Positions 57,401 through 61,928 of a DNA stretch of 64,000 bases are shown here, in pieces (position 1 is the first letter of the stretch; each line of letters starts with the position of its first letter). The translations under genes and the position numbers were made by a program. A model generated the notes under the pieces. That model searched no databases, had not been told where the DNA came from, and saw nothing but the letters and a program-made list of their open reading frames with translations. The DNA comes from Thalassia testudinum (taxonomy: Eukaryota; Streptophyta; Magnoliopsida; Alismatales; Hydrocharitaceae): assembly GCA_037157565.1 (NCBI GenBank), contig JAZHRO010000013.1, positions 73,463,501 through 73,527,500 of the forward strand, written 5' to 3'.

Positions 57401-58294
57401 ATCAAACTTGTGACATTCATTTGGTCGCCCTGCATTGTTGGAGCAGAATCAACTGTTTAGACCTTTTTTGTCTGACCTTTTTCTGTGTATGAACTAGATG
57501 ACATTGTTTAGATCTGGTCCGTTATGTTCCTGTTGATGTCTAATTAGCTGTATATGTTATTCAGGCATTGAGAGTAATGCATGCAGTTCAGACTTCAAAG
57601 GCAAGAGGCCATTTCAAGCCACCATAACATCTGCAAATGATGGTTATTACACTTTAGAGACCCTCATTGATGGCAAAAAACTTCGTGGCATAGTGTTCTC
57701 TCAGAATCGAGGTTCCCACCAGAATTCAGTTCCGCCTGTAGACATGTATGTTGGGTTGCTTCTACTTTTTACAACCCTTGTCACAACAGTTTTAATCAAA
57801 ATTGTTTTTGGTTTTTAGGAGAAGAATTAGAATAGATGATGGTGATGCTGAGGTGGATGACTTCAACCAGTTTGGAGTGTTGGCTAGTAATACTGGAGGG
57901 GGGGAAACAGGGAACTCCAGTCAAGAGCCAATCTATGCAAATCATAAAGACTATGCATCAGCTGGGACCTCCAAGGCTGCTCCTTTCACATCAGCGAGGC
58001 CAATTTCTATTTCAGAGCCAAAGGTACAAGTGGAATGACATTTGTTATGCTAAACTTAGGCTTGGGGTGCAGCATTTGGAACAGAATGTGGATGTGCAGA
58101 TTTTTTTCCCCTTAATTAATGCAGATTTTTTGTTAACAAATAATTTCTGATAGGAGATGCGTGCATTGTTTATGGGTACAATGCAGGAAGCAGCATTGCC
58201 GGTAGAGAACAAAGGTGAAGCTCATCATCAAGTTGTTGATGGAGATGGCGAAGGAGATGGAGAGGCCCGTCATAGCCTCCCAAACGACATCTAA
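6269..58294 (+). CDS. Kelch-repeat beta-propeller protein gene, 3' eight exons (gene-level entry)
   Basis: Spliced gene; exons are 6269-6436, 19943-20095, 20418-20567, 43525-43686, 46529-46681, 57565-57745, 57819-58023 and 58154-58294, about 1.31 kb of coding sequence in total. Exons 1-4 each carry a kelch blade, with a Trp near the start, an R-(D/E/A)-(S/G)-H-type turn and a hydrophobic strand ending in GG. The later exons encode a charged, probably disordered C-terminal tail with a GYYTLE segment. Every junction is GT-AG and phases match across all introns (1,1,1,1,1,2,0). No in-frame stop occurs, so the gene looks functional although introns 1, 3 and 5 are 13.5, 23.0 and 10.9 kb of mostly transposon. 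From family knowledge, kelch blades form a propeller that binds protein partners. Plant proteins with this blade order and tail are usually annotated only as galactose oxidase/kelch superfamily, so the partner is unknown. The start codon and first blades were not found in positions 1-6268 and probably lie upstream. Confidence 0.92.
6437..7029. other. Kelch intron 1, left part
   Basis: AT-rich intron sequence with no feature recognised up to the LTR of element F. Confidence 0.6.
7030..7171 (+). repeat. 5' LTR of element F with long terminal inverted repeat
   Basis: The two ends of this 142-bp LTR are inverted repeats over 27 bp with two mismatches (7030-7056 against 7145-7171; 13 perfect bases at the outer ends). 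Most LTRs have 2-6 bp of inverted repeat. The middle is purine-rich (7085-7140, GGGA/GAGA runs). Confidence 0.6.
7030..9840 (+). mobile_element. Copia retrotransposon F, 3'-truncated and decayed
   Basis: The 5' LTR (7030-7171, 142 bp, TG...CA) is followed two bases later by the primer site TGGTATCAGAGC at 7174-7185. A gag reading begins near 7892 ([11 protein letters not shown] then a stop) with [11 protein letters not shown] as the family signature. The protease motif [11 protein letters not shown] is at about 8361. The GAG-pre-integrase zinc region ([14 protein letters not shown] and [10 protein letters not shown]) is at 8740-8870. Integrase remnants continue to about 9605. Frames are broken by many stops. 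No reverse transcriptase, RNase H or 3' LTR was found, so the 3' half is missing. Inserted in kelch intron 1 in the same direction as the gene. Confidence 0.8.
9841..11413. other. Unassigned intronic repeat-like sequence, GGTGATGG-rich
   Basis: 9840-10300 is rich in degenerate GGTGATGG/GGTGG words. Open frames on the - strand there (for example 10017-10292) are Ser/Pro/His-rich low complexity and are not taken as genes. No LTR, TSD or transposon protein was recognised in the rest. Confidence 0.35.
11419..11683 (+). repeat. Family X LTR1
   Basis: 265 bp, TGTTGAGAG...CTAACA, with a TATA box at about 11500 (CTATAAAAGG). The primer-site variant TAGTATCAAAGC follows directly. Confidence 0.75.
12830..13130 (+). 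repeat. Tandem GAGAGGCC-type repeats inside family X, internal 1
   Basis: Degenerate units of roughly 30 bp alternate 'GAGAGGCC...TCGAGGTCTCC' and 'CTACTTCGAGTTCCCATATGG'. The same array is in internal 2 (about 14700-14960), in element D on the other strand (about 25830-26090), and more weakly near 41030. Confidence 0.7.
13600..14532. mobile_element. MULE with long inverted repeats carrying a foreign ORF
   Basis: A 933-bp element flanked by a perfect 9-bp duplication, TTATTTTAT (13591-13599 and 14533-14541), the length typical of Mutator-like elements. Both ends begin GG(G/A)ATTTTTACGT. The inverted repeats extend about 350-400 bp inward on each side (13600-14000 against 14181-14532, read in reverse). 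They are AT-rich outside and pyrimidine- or purine-rich inside, with point differences and small gaps. No transposase is present, so it must have moved using an enzyme supplied elsewhere. It sits in family X LTR2. Confidence 0.85.
14001..14180 (+). CDS. GC-rich ORF fragment inside the MULE, possibly captured exon
   Basis: The 180 bases between the inverted repeats form one open frame, 59 codons then TGA, without an ATG at its start. The product is Lys/Glu/Asp/His-rich (segments [20 protein letters not shown] and [14 protein letters not shown]) and hydrophilic. Nearly all third positions are G or C (GAG GTC CTC, CAC AAC ATC, AAG CGC CTC), unlike the surrounding AT-rich DNA and unlike the kelch exons. 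That pattern is expected of an exon fragment picked up by a Pack-MULE. The parent gene is not recognised. Chance openness of a GC-rich 180-bp stretch cannot be excluded. Confidence 0.4.
   Translation, partial: YGNIEKEVLEAHHHNIFKRLFDHKLKKGDITDGEKLKKGVTKDDGKTTKGEGRVVALGG
16357..16893 (+). pseudogene. E1 gag-protease segment, longest open stretch
   Basis: 178 codons open in one frame, covering the end of gag and the aspartic protease ([12 protein letters not shown]; catalytic Asp kept) and the start of the GAG-pre-integrase linker. It is part of the broken E1 polyprotein and not an independent gene. Confidence 0.7.
19451..19603 (+). repeat. 3' LTR of Copia E1
   Basis: 153 bp after the purine tract TTGAGGGAGAG. 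It ends TTTCAACCAAT, comparable to the B LTR end TTTCAACCAACT. TTCTC follows. Confidence 0.7.
19943..20095 (+). CDS. Kelch gene, exon 2 of those visible
   Basis: 153 nt between a CTCAG acceptor and a G|GTGAAG donor. It encodes the blade beginning [11 protein letters not shown], then [13 protein letters not shown] and LIVLGGED, closing with [11 protein letters not shown]. Length is a multiple of three with phase 1 at both ends. It lies 224 bp downstream of the end of the X-family array. Confidence 0.93.
20418..20567 (+). CDS. Kelch gene, exon 3 of those visible
   Basis: 150 nt between a TTTTGCAG acceptor and a G|GTAAGT donor. It encodes a blade with [30 protein letters not shown] and [10 protein letters not shown]. 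Phase 1 at both ends. The preceding intron is only 322 bp, the one interval between blades not enlarged by transposons. Confidence 0.93.
20869..20994 (+). repeat. 5' LTR of Copia A
   Basis: 126 bp, TGTTGAGAGTTATTATG...CATTAACA, with a CTATATAAAG box at about 20939. The TSD AGATC precedes it and the primer-site variant TGGTATTAGAG follows. Confidence 0.88.
24200..25020 (+). repeat. Array of AGA(C/T)GTCTGA-like motifs in LTR C
   Basis: About fifteen degenerate copies of a palindromic word near AGACGTCT(GA) occur here, for example at about 24217, 24293, 24330, 24574, 24808 and 24930. Many have the central CG changed to TG or CA, as expected after methylated-C decay. Confidence 0.6.
25302..25594 (-). 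repeat. 3' LTR of element D
   Basis: 293 bp read on the - strand from TGTTGAAAAG to TATAACT. It is homologous to the family X LTRs: the 'CACATAGTGGAGTGAGA' and 'CCATAGGAGCACTTCTC' blocks are shared. Confidence 0.8.
28366..28503 (+). repeat. Three tandem units of about 51 bp
   Basis: Units start at 28366, 28418 and 28468. Each begins CCTAGGATTCATGC, has a second CCTAGG about 20 bp later and ends in a TCTATCAT-type stretch. The last is incomplete. Confidence 0.75.
28787..29717. repeat. Array of AGACGTCT palindromes in the solo LTR
   Basis: About fifteen copies of (C)CAGACGTCT(GG) or close variants lie here, at about 28788, 28812, 28857, 28898, 28919, 28955, 29085, 29240, 29647, 29670, 29697 and others. 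The core AGACGTCT is its own reverse complement. Confidence 0.75.
29127..29239. repeat. Perfect 53-bp inverted repeat (hairpin) in the solo LTR
   Basis: The left arm 29127-29179 is the exact reverse complement of 29187-29239, with a 7-base loop at 29180-29186. The match continues outward for 11 more bases on each side (29116-29126 and 29240-29250) with two mismatches. Both mismatches are C-to-T type differences in the left arm, within a CAGACGTCTG word. Confidence 0.95.
30017..31162 (-). repeat. 5' LTR of element D, interrupted by a LINE
   Basis: On the - strand it runs 31162 to 30950 and 30077 to 30017, joined across the LINE at 30078-30936 plus one TSD copy. Confidence 0.8.
30078..30936 (+). 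mobile_element. 5'-truncated L1-type LINE with poly-A tail
   Basis: 859 bp flanked by a perfect 13-bp TSD, AAATGTGGAAACT (30065-30077 and 30937-30949), and ending in an A8 run then TG. Frames give the C-terminal region typical of plant L1 elements: [10 protein letters not shown] at 30089, [13 protein letters not shown] at about 30310, [19 protein letters not shown], the zinc-binding [15 protein letters not shown] and [14 protein letters not shown]. Frameshifts and stops break it. It sits in the 5' LTR of element D. Confidence 0.9.
31707..31994 (+). pseudogene. Copia A reverse-transcriptase N-terminal segment
   Basis: 95 codons in frame: [62 protein letters not shown]. It lies between insertions C and B. 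The YVDD box follows in another frame at about 32080. Confidence 0.8.
32162..32315 (+). repeat. 5' LTR of Copia B
   Basis: 154 bp, TGTTGGTG...ATCAACT, with CTATATATAAAG at about 32266 as TATA box. The primer site TGGTATTAGAGC begins at 32316. Confidence 0.93.
33186..33818 (+). CDS. Copia B gag protein, open N-terminal part
   Basis: 210 codons open, the longest intact reading in element B. It has the gag domain of this Copia family ([60 protein letters not shown]) and stops at 33818. The likely true start is a few codons in, at the first conventional residue before DDQSEVSS. The remainder of gag, with the nucleic-acid-binding zinc knuckle, continues in another frame from about 33818, so a frameshift splits gag. 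In an active element gag forms the particle that packages element RNA. Confidence 0.75.
   Translation: MEVALDDQSEVSSSSISDTGVLKNPLFGPIVKLDETNYPRWSQTFLMTVRGHKKSHILIDPEPENKTGTNANWGSDNAMVCAWLMQTVIPRIGDEIMYYTTVKEMWESLRDTYSHAKNSARIFQVFYDLFYLRQEGRMLSQYYSLMKGMLERHYYLPGCACEPWRSFRRQLTVSLFLAGFGPEYAAARYQILIAPELPTLEEAYAGSTEL
33818..34312 (+). pseudogene. Copia B gag C-terminus and protease
   Basis: 164 codons: an Arg/Gly-rich RNA-binding stretch ([15 protein letters not shown]), the zinc knuckle [14 protein letters not shown] with Tyr in place of the second Cys, then protease motif [13 protein letters not shown] stop follows at 34310. Confidence 0.75.
35246..36117 (+). pseudogene. Copia B integrase end and reverse-transcriptase start
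   Basis: Two open stretches, 35246-35611 and 35668-36117. The first is the integrase C-terminal region ([19 protein letters not shown]). The second has the linker [10 protein letters not shown] and the reverse-transcriptase start [18 protein letters not shown]. They are separated by frameshifts from each other and from RNase H. Confidence 0.7.
36841..37167 (+). pseudogene. Copia B RNase H segment
   Basis: 108 codons of the RNase H domain: [40 protein letters not shown]. The frame is cut downstream by a stop at 37165-37167. Confidence 0.75.
37436..37589 (+). repeat. 3' LTR of Copia B
   Basis: 154 bp, TGTTGGTG...ACCAACT, after the purine tract TTGAGGGAGAG. The TSD GTCAC follows at 37590-37594. 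Confidence 0.93.
38339..38475 (+). repeat. 3' LTR of Copia A
   Basis: 137 bp after the tract CTTGAGAGGGAG. Its first two bases are CA instead of TG, otherwise it follows the 5' LTR to the end GTCAACA. The TSD AGATC is at 38476-38480. Confidence 0.85.
38481..39221. other. Kelch intron 3, unassigned
   Basis: Sequence right of Copia A. No LTR, TSD or protein was recognised. An open stretch at 38591-38821 resembles no known family. Confidence 0.4.
39222..40270 (+). mobile_element. 5' part of a Copia element (LTR, primer site, gag start)
   Basis: The LTR is 39222-39501 (280 bp, TGTTGAAATT...TTTTTTCA). A shortened primer-site variant TGGTATAGAGC starts at 39502. A gag-like start is at about 40165-40260: [15 protein letters not shown] and [10 protein letters not shown] resemble the 'KL...NYLLW...LLGHIDGS' opening of Ale-type gag proteins. 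No further protein or matching 3' LTR was found. Confidence 0.5.
40271..41726 (+). other. Kelch intron 3, possible family X-related interior
   Basis: Around 41030-41080 words like GGGAGAGGCTCACTCTCTCTCC and 'TAGAGACCTACTCTC' recall the GAGAGGCC array of family X. Otherwise nothing is recognised. Confidence 0.35.
41727..41933 (+). repeat. Probable 3' LTR of an X-related element
   Basis: 207 bp from TGTTGAGAGTTACATTC to TTTTCCACA, preceded by CTTGAAGAGTGG as a possible purine tract and by the X-like interior. No 5' partner is seen in the window. Confidence 0.45.
41934..43524. other. Kelch intron 3, right end
   Basis: Unassigned AT-rich sequence apart from a short tandem duplication at 42775-42890. 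The last few hundred bases look like ordinary intron leading to the exon 4 acceptor. Confidence 0.4.
42775..42890 (+). repeat. Tandem duplication, about 58-bp unit
   Basis: Two adjacent copies containing TCTGAAGGT(T/C)GA(C/T)GAT and AGATTTGAATAGTTCTTT, differing at a few positions. Confidence 0.75.
43525..43686 (+). CDS. Kelch gene, exon 4 of those visible
   Basis: 162 nt between GTGTCAG and G|GTTTGA. It encodes a blade with [21 protein letters not shown], then ILIFIGGCN and [12 protein letters not shown]. Phase 1 at both ends. The preceding intron (20568-43524) is 22,957 bp and holds the deepest transposon nest of the window. Confidence 0.93.
45110..45420. repeat. Cluster of GTCGGCATG/CATGCCGAC palindromic words
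   Basis: At least six copies of GGCATG or GTCGGCATG in both directions. The clearest is a 9-bp-arm, 6-base-loop hairpin at 45199-45222. The cluster ends near TCGACACGGCATCGAAATCGG, read in part at 45412-45430. Confidence 0.6.
46050..46190 (+). repeat. Tandem duplication, 77-bp period
   Basis: Copies start near 46050 and 46127. They share CCAACA(C/T)TGGGGCTCTTT, GTGTAAATATC and TATTACCAAGGA, with scattered differences. Confidence 0.85.
46529..46681 (+). CDS. Kelch gene, exon 5: start of the charged tail
   Basis: 153 nt between TTTCTAG and G|GTAAGA. The product is Lys/Glu-rich ([18 protein letters not shown]) followed by a Ser/Pro-rich stretch. It has no GG or blade strand, so it marks the end of the propeller and the start of the C-terminal tail. 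The basic-acidic run could be a short helix. Phase 1 at both ends. Confidence 0.88.
46682..47082. other. Kelch intron 5, left end
   Basis: Intronic AT-rich sequence. An open stretch at 46714-47049 is not recognised and overlaps the start of the intron. Confidence 0.4.
47083..47660 (-). mobile_element. 5'-truncated L1-type LINE remnant
   Basis: It begins on the + strand with a T9 run (the tail in reverse). On the - strand it has the C-terminal L1 pattern: [20 protein letters not shown] and KIFL at 47560-47640, CHFTRKCW at about 47410-47440, and [16 protein letters not shown] at about 47260-47310. An unusual C-rich run occupies 47230-47252. A TSD was not identified. Confidence 0.65.
47661..48368. 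other. Unassigned intronic sequence with CTCCTCC-rich stretch
   Basis: 47670-47800 is pyrimidine-rich. 47940-48060 has AT-rich words (CGTAAAAGG, TTTTGTAAAAATCC) reminiscent of the outer part of the MULE inverted repeat at 13600, but no partner end or TSD was found. Confidence 0.3.
48374..48880 (+). repeat. 5' LTR of the TRIM-like element
   Basis: 507 bp, TATTGGGAATAAAAC...TTTTTGACA. The first dinucleotide is TA where the 3' LTR has TG. Confidence 0.9.
49539..50064 (+). repeat. 3' LTR of the TRIM-like element
   Basis: 526 bp, TGTTGGGAACAAAAC...TTCTTGACA. It carries an extra stretch near 49735-49760 (a partial duplication of the AAGATCTTT region) that the 5' copy lacks. Confidence 0.9.
50070..50637. 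other. Intron 5; probable LTR of fragment G in its right part
   Basis: A perfect 14-bp inverted repeat (50464-50477 against 50557-50570) lies here. The bases before 50638 should be the end of the Copia G LTR, but no clear LTR start was found. Confidence 0.35.
50638..51460 (+). mobile_element. Copia G: primer site, leader and gag start
   Basis: Canonical primer site TGGTATCAGAGC at 50638-50649. Gag starts at 51139 ([15 protein letters not shown]) and reads [18 protein letters not shown] to a stop at 51325, with recognisable gag continuing to about 51458 in the manner of Copia A (21480-21720). Homology then ends abruptly. Same lineage as A. Confidence 0.75.
51461..53600. other. Unassigned repeat-like segment
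   Basis: A change from AT-rich (51470-51960) to GC-rich (51960-52850) sequence suggests one or more LTR-like pieces. A primer-site-like TAGTATCAGAGTA occurs at about 53112, after a possible short LTR starting TGAGAGTTCC near 52979. No protein or TSD was recognised. Confidence 0.3.
53610..54918 (+). mobile_element. RTE-type LINE, 5'-truncated, with long open reverse transcriptase
   Basis: Homology starts near 53610 (IERRVRQ, then [20 protein letters not shown] with a stop after it at about 53738). The rest is open from 53756 to 54745. The 3' end at about 54903-54918 reads AAGGCTTGGTTGTTGTTG, the TTG-repeat tail typical of plant RTE elements, which do not use poly-A. The endonuclease and the start of the reverse transcriptase are missing. 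It lies in kelch intron 5. A TSD was not identified. Confidence 0.88.
53756..54745 (+). CDS. RTE LINE reverse transcriptase, C-terminal 329 residues
   Basis: It contains, in order, [12 protein letters not shown] (first catalytic Asp, about residues 2-13), [20 protein letters not shown] (about 60-80), the catalytic FADDIVL (about 93-99), [15 protein letters not shown] (about 128-142), FKYLGSIF (about 164-171), [15 protein letters not shown] (about 188-202), and the C-terminal [14 protein letters not shown] and [12 protein letters not shown]. The catalytic FADD is intact and no stop interrupts it, so this is the best preserved transposon protein in the window. Upstream domains are lost, so it cannot be an active element by itself. 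In RTE elements this enzyme copies the element's RNA directly at a nicked chromosomal target. Confidence 0.9.
   Translation: MIFIDLEKAYDSVLRDILWRILEKRQVPVIYINLIKDMYYGAAACVKTKDDLKDYFDITIDLHQDSTLSPYLFALVMDELTKHIQVEVPWCMFFADDIVLVDETRDGVNRKLELWREALEDKGLRISRTKIEYMECKFSSRGNNEGIDVKIEEKCIPMKDIFKYLGSIFQHDGGIDGDVTHRINAGWLKWRGASGVLCDKRVTLKVKGKYYRAVVRPAMYGFECWAINYKHVQKMSVAEMKMLRWMCGHTRKDRISNEFIRNMVRVAPIEDKMREVRLRWFGHLQRRPLDAPIRRCEKLEAEPAKRGRGRPNKCWKELDEKKLSCLVLQ
54919..55690. other. Intron 5, unassigned
   Basis: Possible LTR start TGTTGGGAATAGC at about 54933 after GGAGGAGGGATAA, without a partner. Nothing else was recognised. Confidence 0.3.
55691..56070 (-). mobile_element. Possible L1-type LINE 3' remnant
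   Basis: On the - strand, [16 protein letters not shown] (about 55860-55910) matches the 'IW..W.ERN' pattern near the C-terminus of plant L1 proteins. RSKHGRAK precedes it. A TTTCAAAAAGAAA end is at about 55700. Short and decayed. Confidence 0.4.
56071..57564. other. Kelch intron 5, right end
   Basis: No transposon protein or LTR pair was recognised. Ordinary intron sequence leads to the exon 6 acceptor. Confidence 0.5.
57565..57745 (+). CDS. Kelch gene, exon 6 (conserved tail segment)
   Basis: 181 nt between TATTCAG and AT|GTATGT. It encodes the segment [19 protein letters not shown] followed by [13 protein letters not shown] similar GYYT-x(6-8)-GK-x-(L/V)-RG-(I/V)-(L/V)-F pattern is recalled from plant proteins of this type; that is memory, not a search. 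It ends in phase 2, the first change of phase in the visible gene. Confidence 0.88.
57819..58023 (+). CDS. Kelch gene, exon 7 (acidic/polar tail)
   Basis: 205 nt between TTTTTAG and AAG|GTACAA, after a 73-bp intron. It encodes [19 protein letters not shown] and a Ser/Gly/Thr-rich low-complexity stretch with [11 protein letters not shown] at the end. Composition suggests disorder. The next intron is 130 bp. Confidence 0.88.
58154..58294 (+). CDS. Kelch gene, terminal exon and stop
   Basis: 141 nt from a CTGATAG acceptor to the TAA at 58292-58294. It encodes 46 residues: [20 protein letters not shown], then an acidic Gly-rich run and a final SLPNDI. The exon begins in phase 0, matching exon 7. 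Confidence 0.88.
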   Translation, partial: EMRALFMGTMQEAALPVENKGEAHHQVVDGDGEGDGEARHSLPNDI

Positions 58295-59000
58295 ACAACA
58301 TTTTTGTCTAAGTAATATTATCTTTAACTCAGTTGGATGTTGTGGACCGTTCCTTGAGATCTGGCTTTGGTATTTTACTACTACTAGTTGACGTTGAACT
58401 ATGACATACTGAGAAGTGGGTTGCTTATGTTGAATCTCATTTTGGCCAAAGAAGGCTTTTGGAGTGTTGCTAAACTTTCTAAAGTTCTGGCTCTGCAAGG
58501 AAAACTCTTACCTAGTAAACACCACCTGTTTTTGATTGCATAAAAGAGGCCACAATTATTAAGTGACATGCTCTAGTAATTAAAAAGAAGTTATTAGGCA
58601 GCAGCTGATTTGGATTCTAGAATTGGCTTATCATTTCCTTTTCTATTTTTTCTCACAACCTATACATGTCATATCTATGTCTAGTACATTAACCTGGGAT
58701 TTTCTGCTTTTTCCAGCTAGCTAAAACTTAAAGCGCTCTCCTTGGTTATACAGAACTGAGAACATCTGGAGGCTGAACATCATACAAATCTAGTGAACTT
58801 GGCAGAAGAAGAGCAGGGGATGATGGAGAGTTGTGGTGGTGTGTGCTGAGATCAGTTTAACGATCTCCAACCTTCCATTCCATCCTTTTCTGCGAGCTTC
58901 CTCTAACTATAGATTTACCGGATCAGTCTCAAGTTGTGAACTTTGTGTTGAATTAGTATTGCTGAACATTTCATTACAATAAGTAGCTCTTCCCTTTTAT
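58295..59000 (+). other. Probable 3' UTR and flank of the kelch gene
   Basis: No open coding sequence follows the stop. The stretch is unique-looking, AT-rich and free of recognisable transposon protein or LTR ends, as expected for a 3' UTR. No canonical polyadenylation signal could be placed with certainty, so the end is approximate. Confidence 0.4.
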
Positions 59001-61694
59001 TTTATATTAATATAAACATTTAACTTTATCTATTTCCCTTTCCTTTTAAATTAGATAGTTTTTGAGCTTTTGTTCTTTTAGCTTTATCTATATTGCTGGG
59101 AGCTTTCTCATCTTGCGACTCCGATCTACGTCACATTCTCGTTCTAGAAACTTGGCAATAATGCAGATAGATTTTCAGGATGGCTTATGCTGGAATTTAC
59201 TGGGGTTTTGTCGAAGTTGGTACATTTATGGAGCTTTGCCCATGTGGCTGTCTTGATTGTGGCTTTCGTAGGATGAGTGACATGAAAGGAGCAAAGATGG
59301 AGGTTATGGAAACAAATTCTTGTGGAGTGGAGGAATGGGCAGTGATAGAGCAGCCAAAACTTCAACTTCTGACAATGGGATGCTGAAGCAACTCTGCTCA
59401 ATCCACCACCTTAAGTGGGAGATGCACTGGTGGGTCACGTTTATTTTACAATGATGGAATGGAATCAAATATAGAATCATTAAGTAATGAAAATGAAAGA
59501 TTGATTTCATCTTTTTGTTTGGATTATGATAGGAATGAAATTGTTAAAGATGATTTAATTCCTTTCAATTATTGAGATGAATTAAATCAAAATACTTTTG
59601 CATATTTAACATAATATATTTATAAAATTATGGTAATAGTCAATTTTAACATCAAATTTAAGTTATTTATAGCTTAATATATTAATAAGAAATAAATATG
59701 ATTAATTTACATACAAACCTTTAAATTTTCGTCGACCTCTCCTAGGAGATGGCATGCAAATAACCCAAGTTCTATCTAGTTTTGGTATGCCGACTGTTTC
59801 TTAGGGGTATTTTTGGACGGATCAAAGGTACTAACCTAAAATGTTTTATCCCAGTTTTCTAAGGCACCATCACCAATTTTTGCTAGCTTAGTCCAAGACC
59901 ACTAGCTTGGTGGAGACATCTTGCTTTGGTGAGCTGCGGTTCTTCAAAGGTAGTGGTCCAAAATAGCCAGCTAGGTGGGGTCAGTCTTTTGTATTTGAAT
60001 TGTGATTCAGAAATGCGGAAGCTCACACATTCTTCACAGCAATGATATTTGTTATATTATATCACTGTTCTTAAAAAATTATTGGTGAAATGATATTTGA
60101 GTTAGAATAAAAATTTCATCAGTGATATTTGATTTAATATTTAAATATTACTTTAATTTAAAATTCAAATATAATTAGTGTAATTTAATTTATATTTAAA
60201 TCACTGATGCAATTTAGATGTATGAACTTATGTTAAAAATACATGATTACTATTTGAATTGCTTACAAAATCATAAAGGTTTTCTATTTGTACAACCTGT
60301 CCCAAATCCACCAACCTAATTTGACAAATAGCTTAAAATCCAACCCATTTATAACTGATATGGATATCAATTTTAAGTAAAAAACCTAATTGGGTGGGGG
60401 TTTGATTTTTTGCCTACTTACCCAACCATTTATCTAACCATATGCATGTATAAATAAACACAATACATAAATAACCCACATAAACAAAGCATATACATTT
60501 GACCCCAAGTTACTATTTTTTGTTTTTATTTTTTACATTAAAAATAACATACACATGAATATTTAATATTAATTGTGGTTGTAAACACTTTTATGTTCTG
60601 ATCATATATTTAATGTTAACATCGTTTGAATAAAGATAGCTGATAGTTACTTATATGAGTAGGAATATTAGATTTGTAAATAAATATGTATGCAAATCAG
60701 TCCAACCTTGACCTATCAACCATGCTTGTCAAAATTTGTTGTTGTAATCCTAATTGACTAGTATTGGATTTAGCTTGAATAGAAAAATTGCTTATAATAT
60801 CTTACTTTTCAAACTTCATAGAATTATGTTAACAAAATCCAAAAGCAATCGAATTTCACCTTTTTCAATGAGAAGACTACCCAAATGATGTGACCAGTTG
60901 CTTTTCGAACTACACATCCATAACTAGCAATAAACATCATTAATTTTCAAACTCGGATTGAGTTAATTGGGTATGTGCTTGATTCTTTGCCCATTTGCCA
61001 AACATATATACCCATATAATATAAATATAACACATAACTCTCTCAAAAAAACAAAGAAAAAAGAACATATAGTAGTGTGCACAGGTTAGTGCTAATCATT
61101 CCCATAACATTAACGTCGTATGAACATGGATAATTTATGGTTGACTATACAAGTGTGAATATTAAATTTGGATATAGATGTATCGGATGTACTGAAAACT
61201 AACCAAACGTATCTTATTGACCATGTCATCTATGATTGTTGAAACTTGAAGCTCACTGTACCCCAATTGACCATACTCACCCATAGTCAACTATCGCAGC
61301 AAATGAGCAATTTTATGTTTTTATTTTCTCCACGTCATTTCTTTTTCATTAGTTAGTTAATTACCCTAACTTCACAATTACAAGTCTGTTAACTAGGGAG
61401 GAATTAAGGTTACAAAGTAACAGATTTAGCTTGAATTAAAAATATTGCATATATCTTTAATTCTTTGAACTCCATGGAACTATGTTACAAAAAACCAAAA
61501 GCAATCAATTTTCAATTTTTACAATGAGTAGACTACCGGTATGATTGGATCAGTTGTTTTTCAAACATGTTGATAACTAGCAATAAGCAACATTGATGTT
61601 TAAAAATGCATGTGCATACTCCCACAAGGAAAGTTTTTCTTTAAATGGAAAAGAAAGGGTTTATATGTTCCACCAAATCTAAGCAACTACCACC
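59001..61694. other. Intergenic region between convergent kelch and RRP42 genes
   Basis: Strongly AT-rich (especially 59450-61650), with no exon or LTR recognised. A short stretch near 59060-59390 has open frames but no known family. The right end probably includes the RRP42 3' UTR. Confidence 0.6.
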
Positions 61695-61928
61695 CTAGCT
61701 TGCAGATGCTTCCATGGCGACTGTATTTGCCTCCAAAATAGATACCAGATGTTTGCTTACTTCTTTTGCAACAGATATCATATCGAGTATCACACTTGGG
61801 TCCAATCCTGCACCCCCACGCTTGATTAACCCACAAACCCGTCTGCGTGGGTTCAAACATATTGATACAGCAGAGCTCATTTGTGACTCCTCTTCAGATG
61901 TTGCATCCACGATATAATGCCTGCCCAC
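61695..61928 (-). CDS. RRP42: RRP42 last exon
   Basis: 234 nt including the stop at 61695-61697; 77 residues beginning VGRHYIVDAT and ending AMEASAS. It is preceded on the - strand by TTCCACAG. The conserved KRGGAGLDPSVILDM block is intact. Confidence 0.92.
   Translation of the reverse strand: MGRHYIVDATSEEESQMSSAVSICLNPRRRVCGLIKRGGAGLDPSVILDMISVAKEVSKHLVSILEANTVAMEASAS

Noticed and set aside
59062..59386. Open frames (64-85 codons) between the kelch and RRP42 genes
   Set aside because: Short frames overlapping on both strands, with no recognised domain; probably chance.
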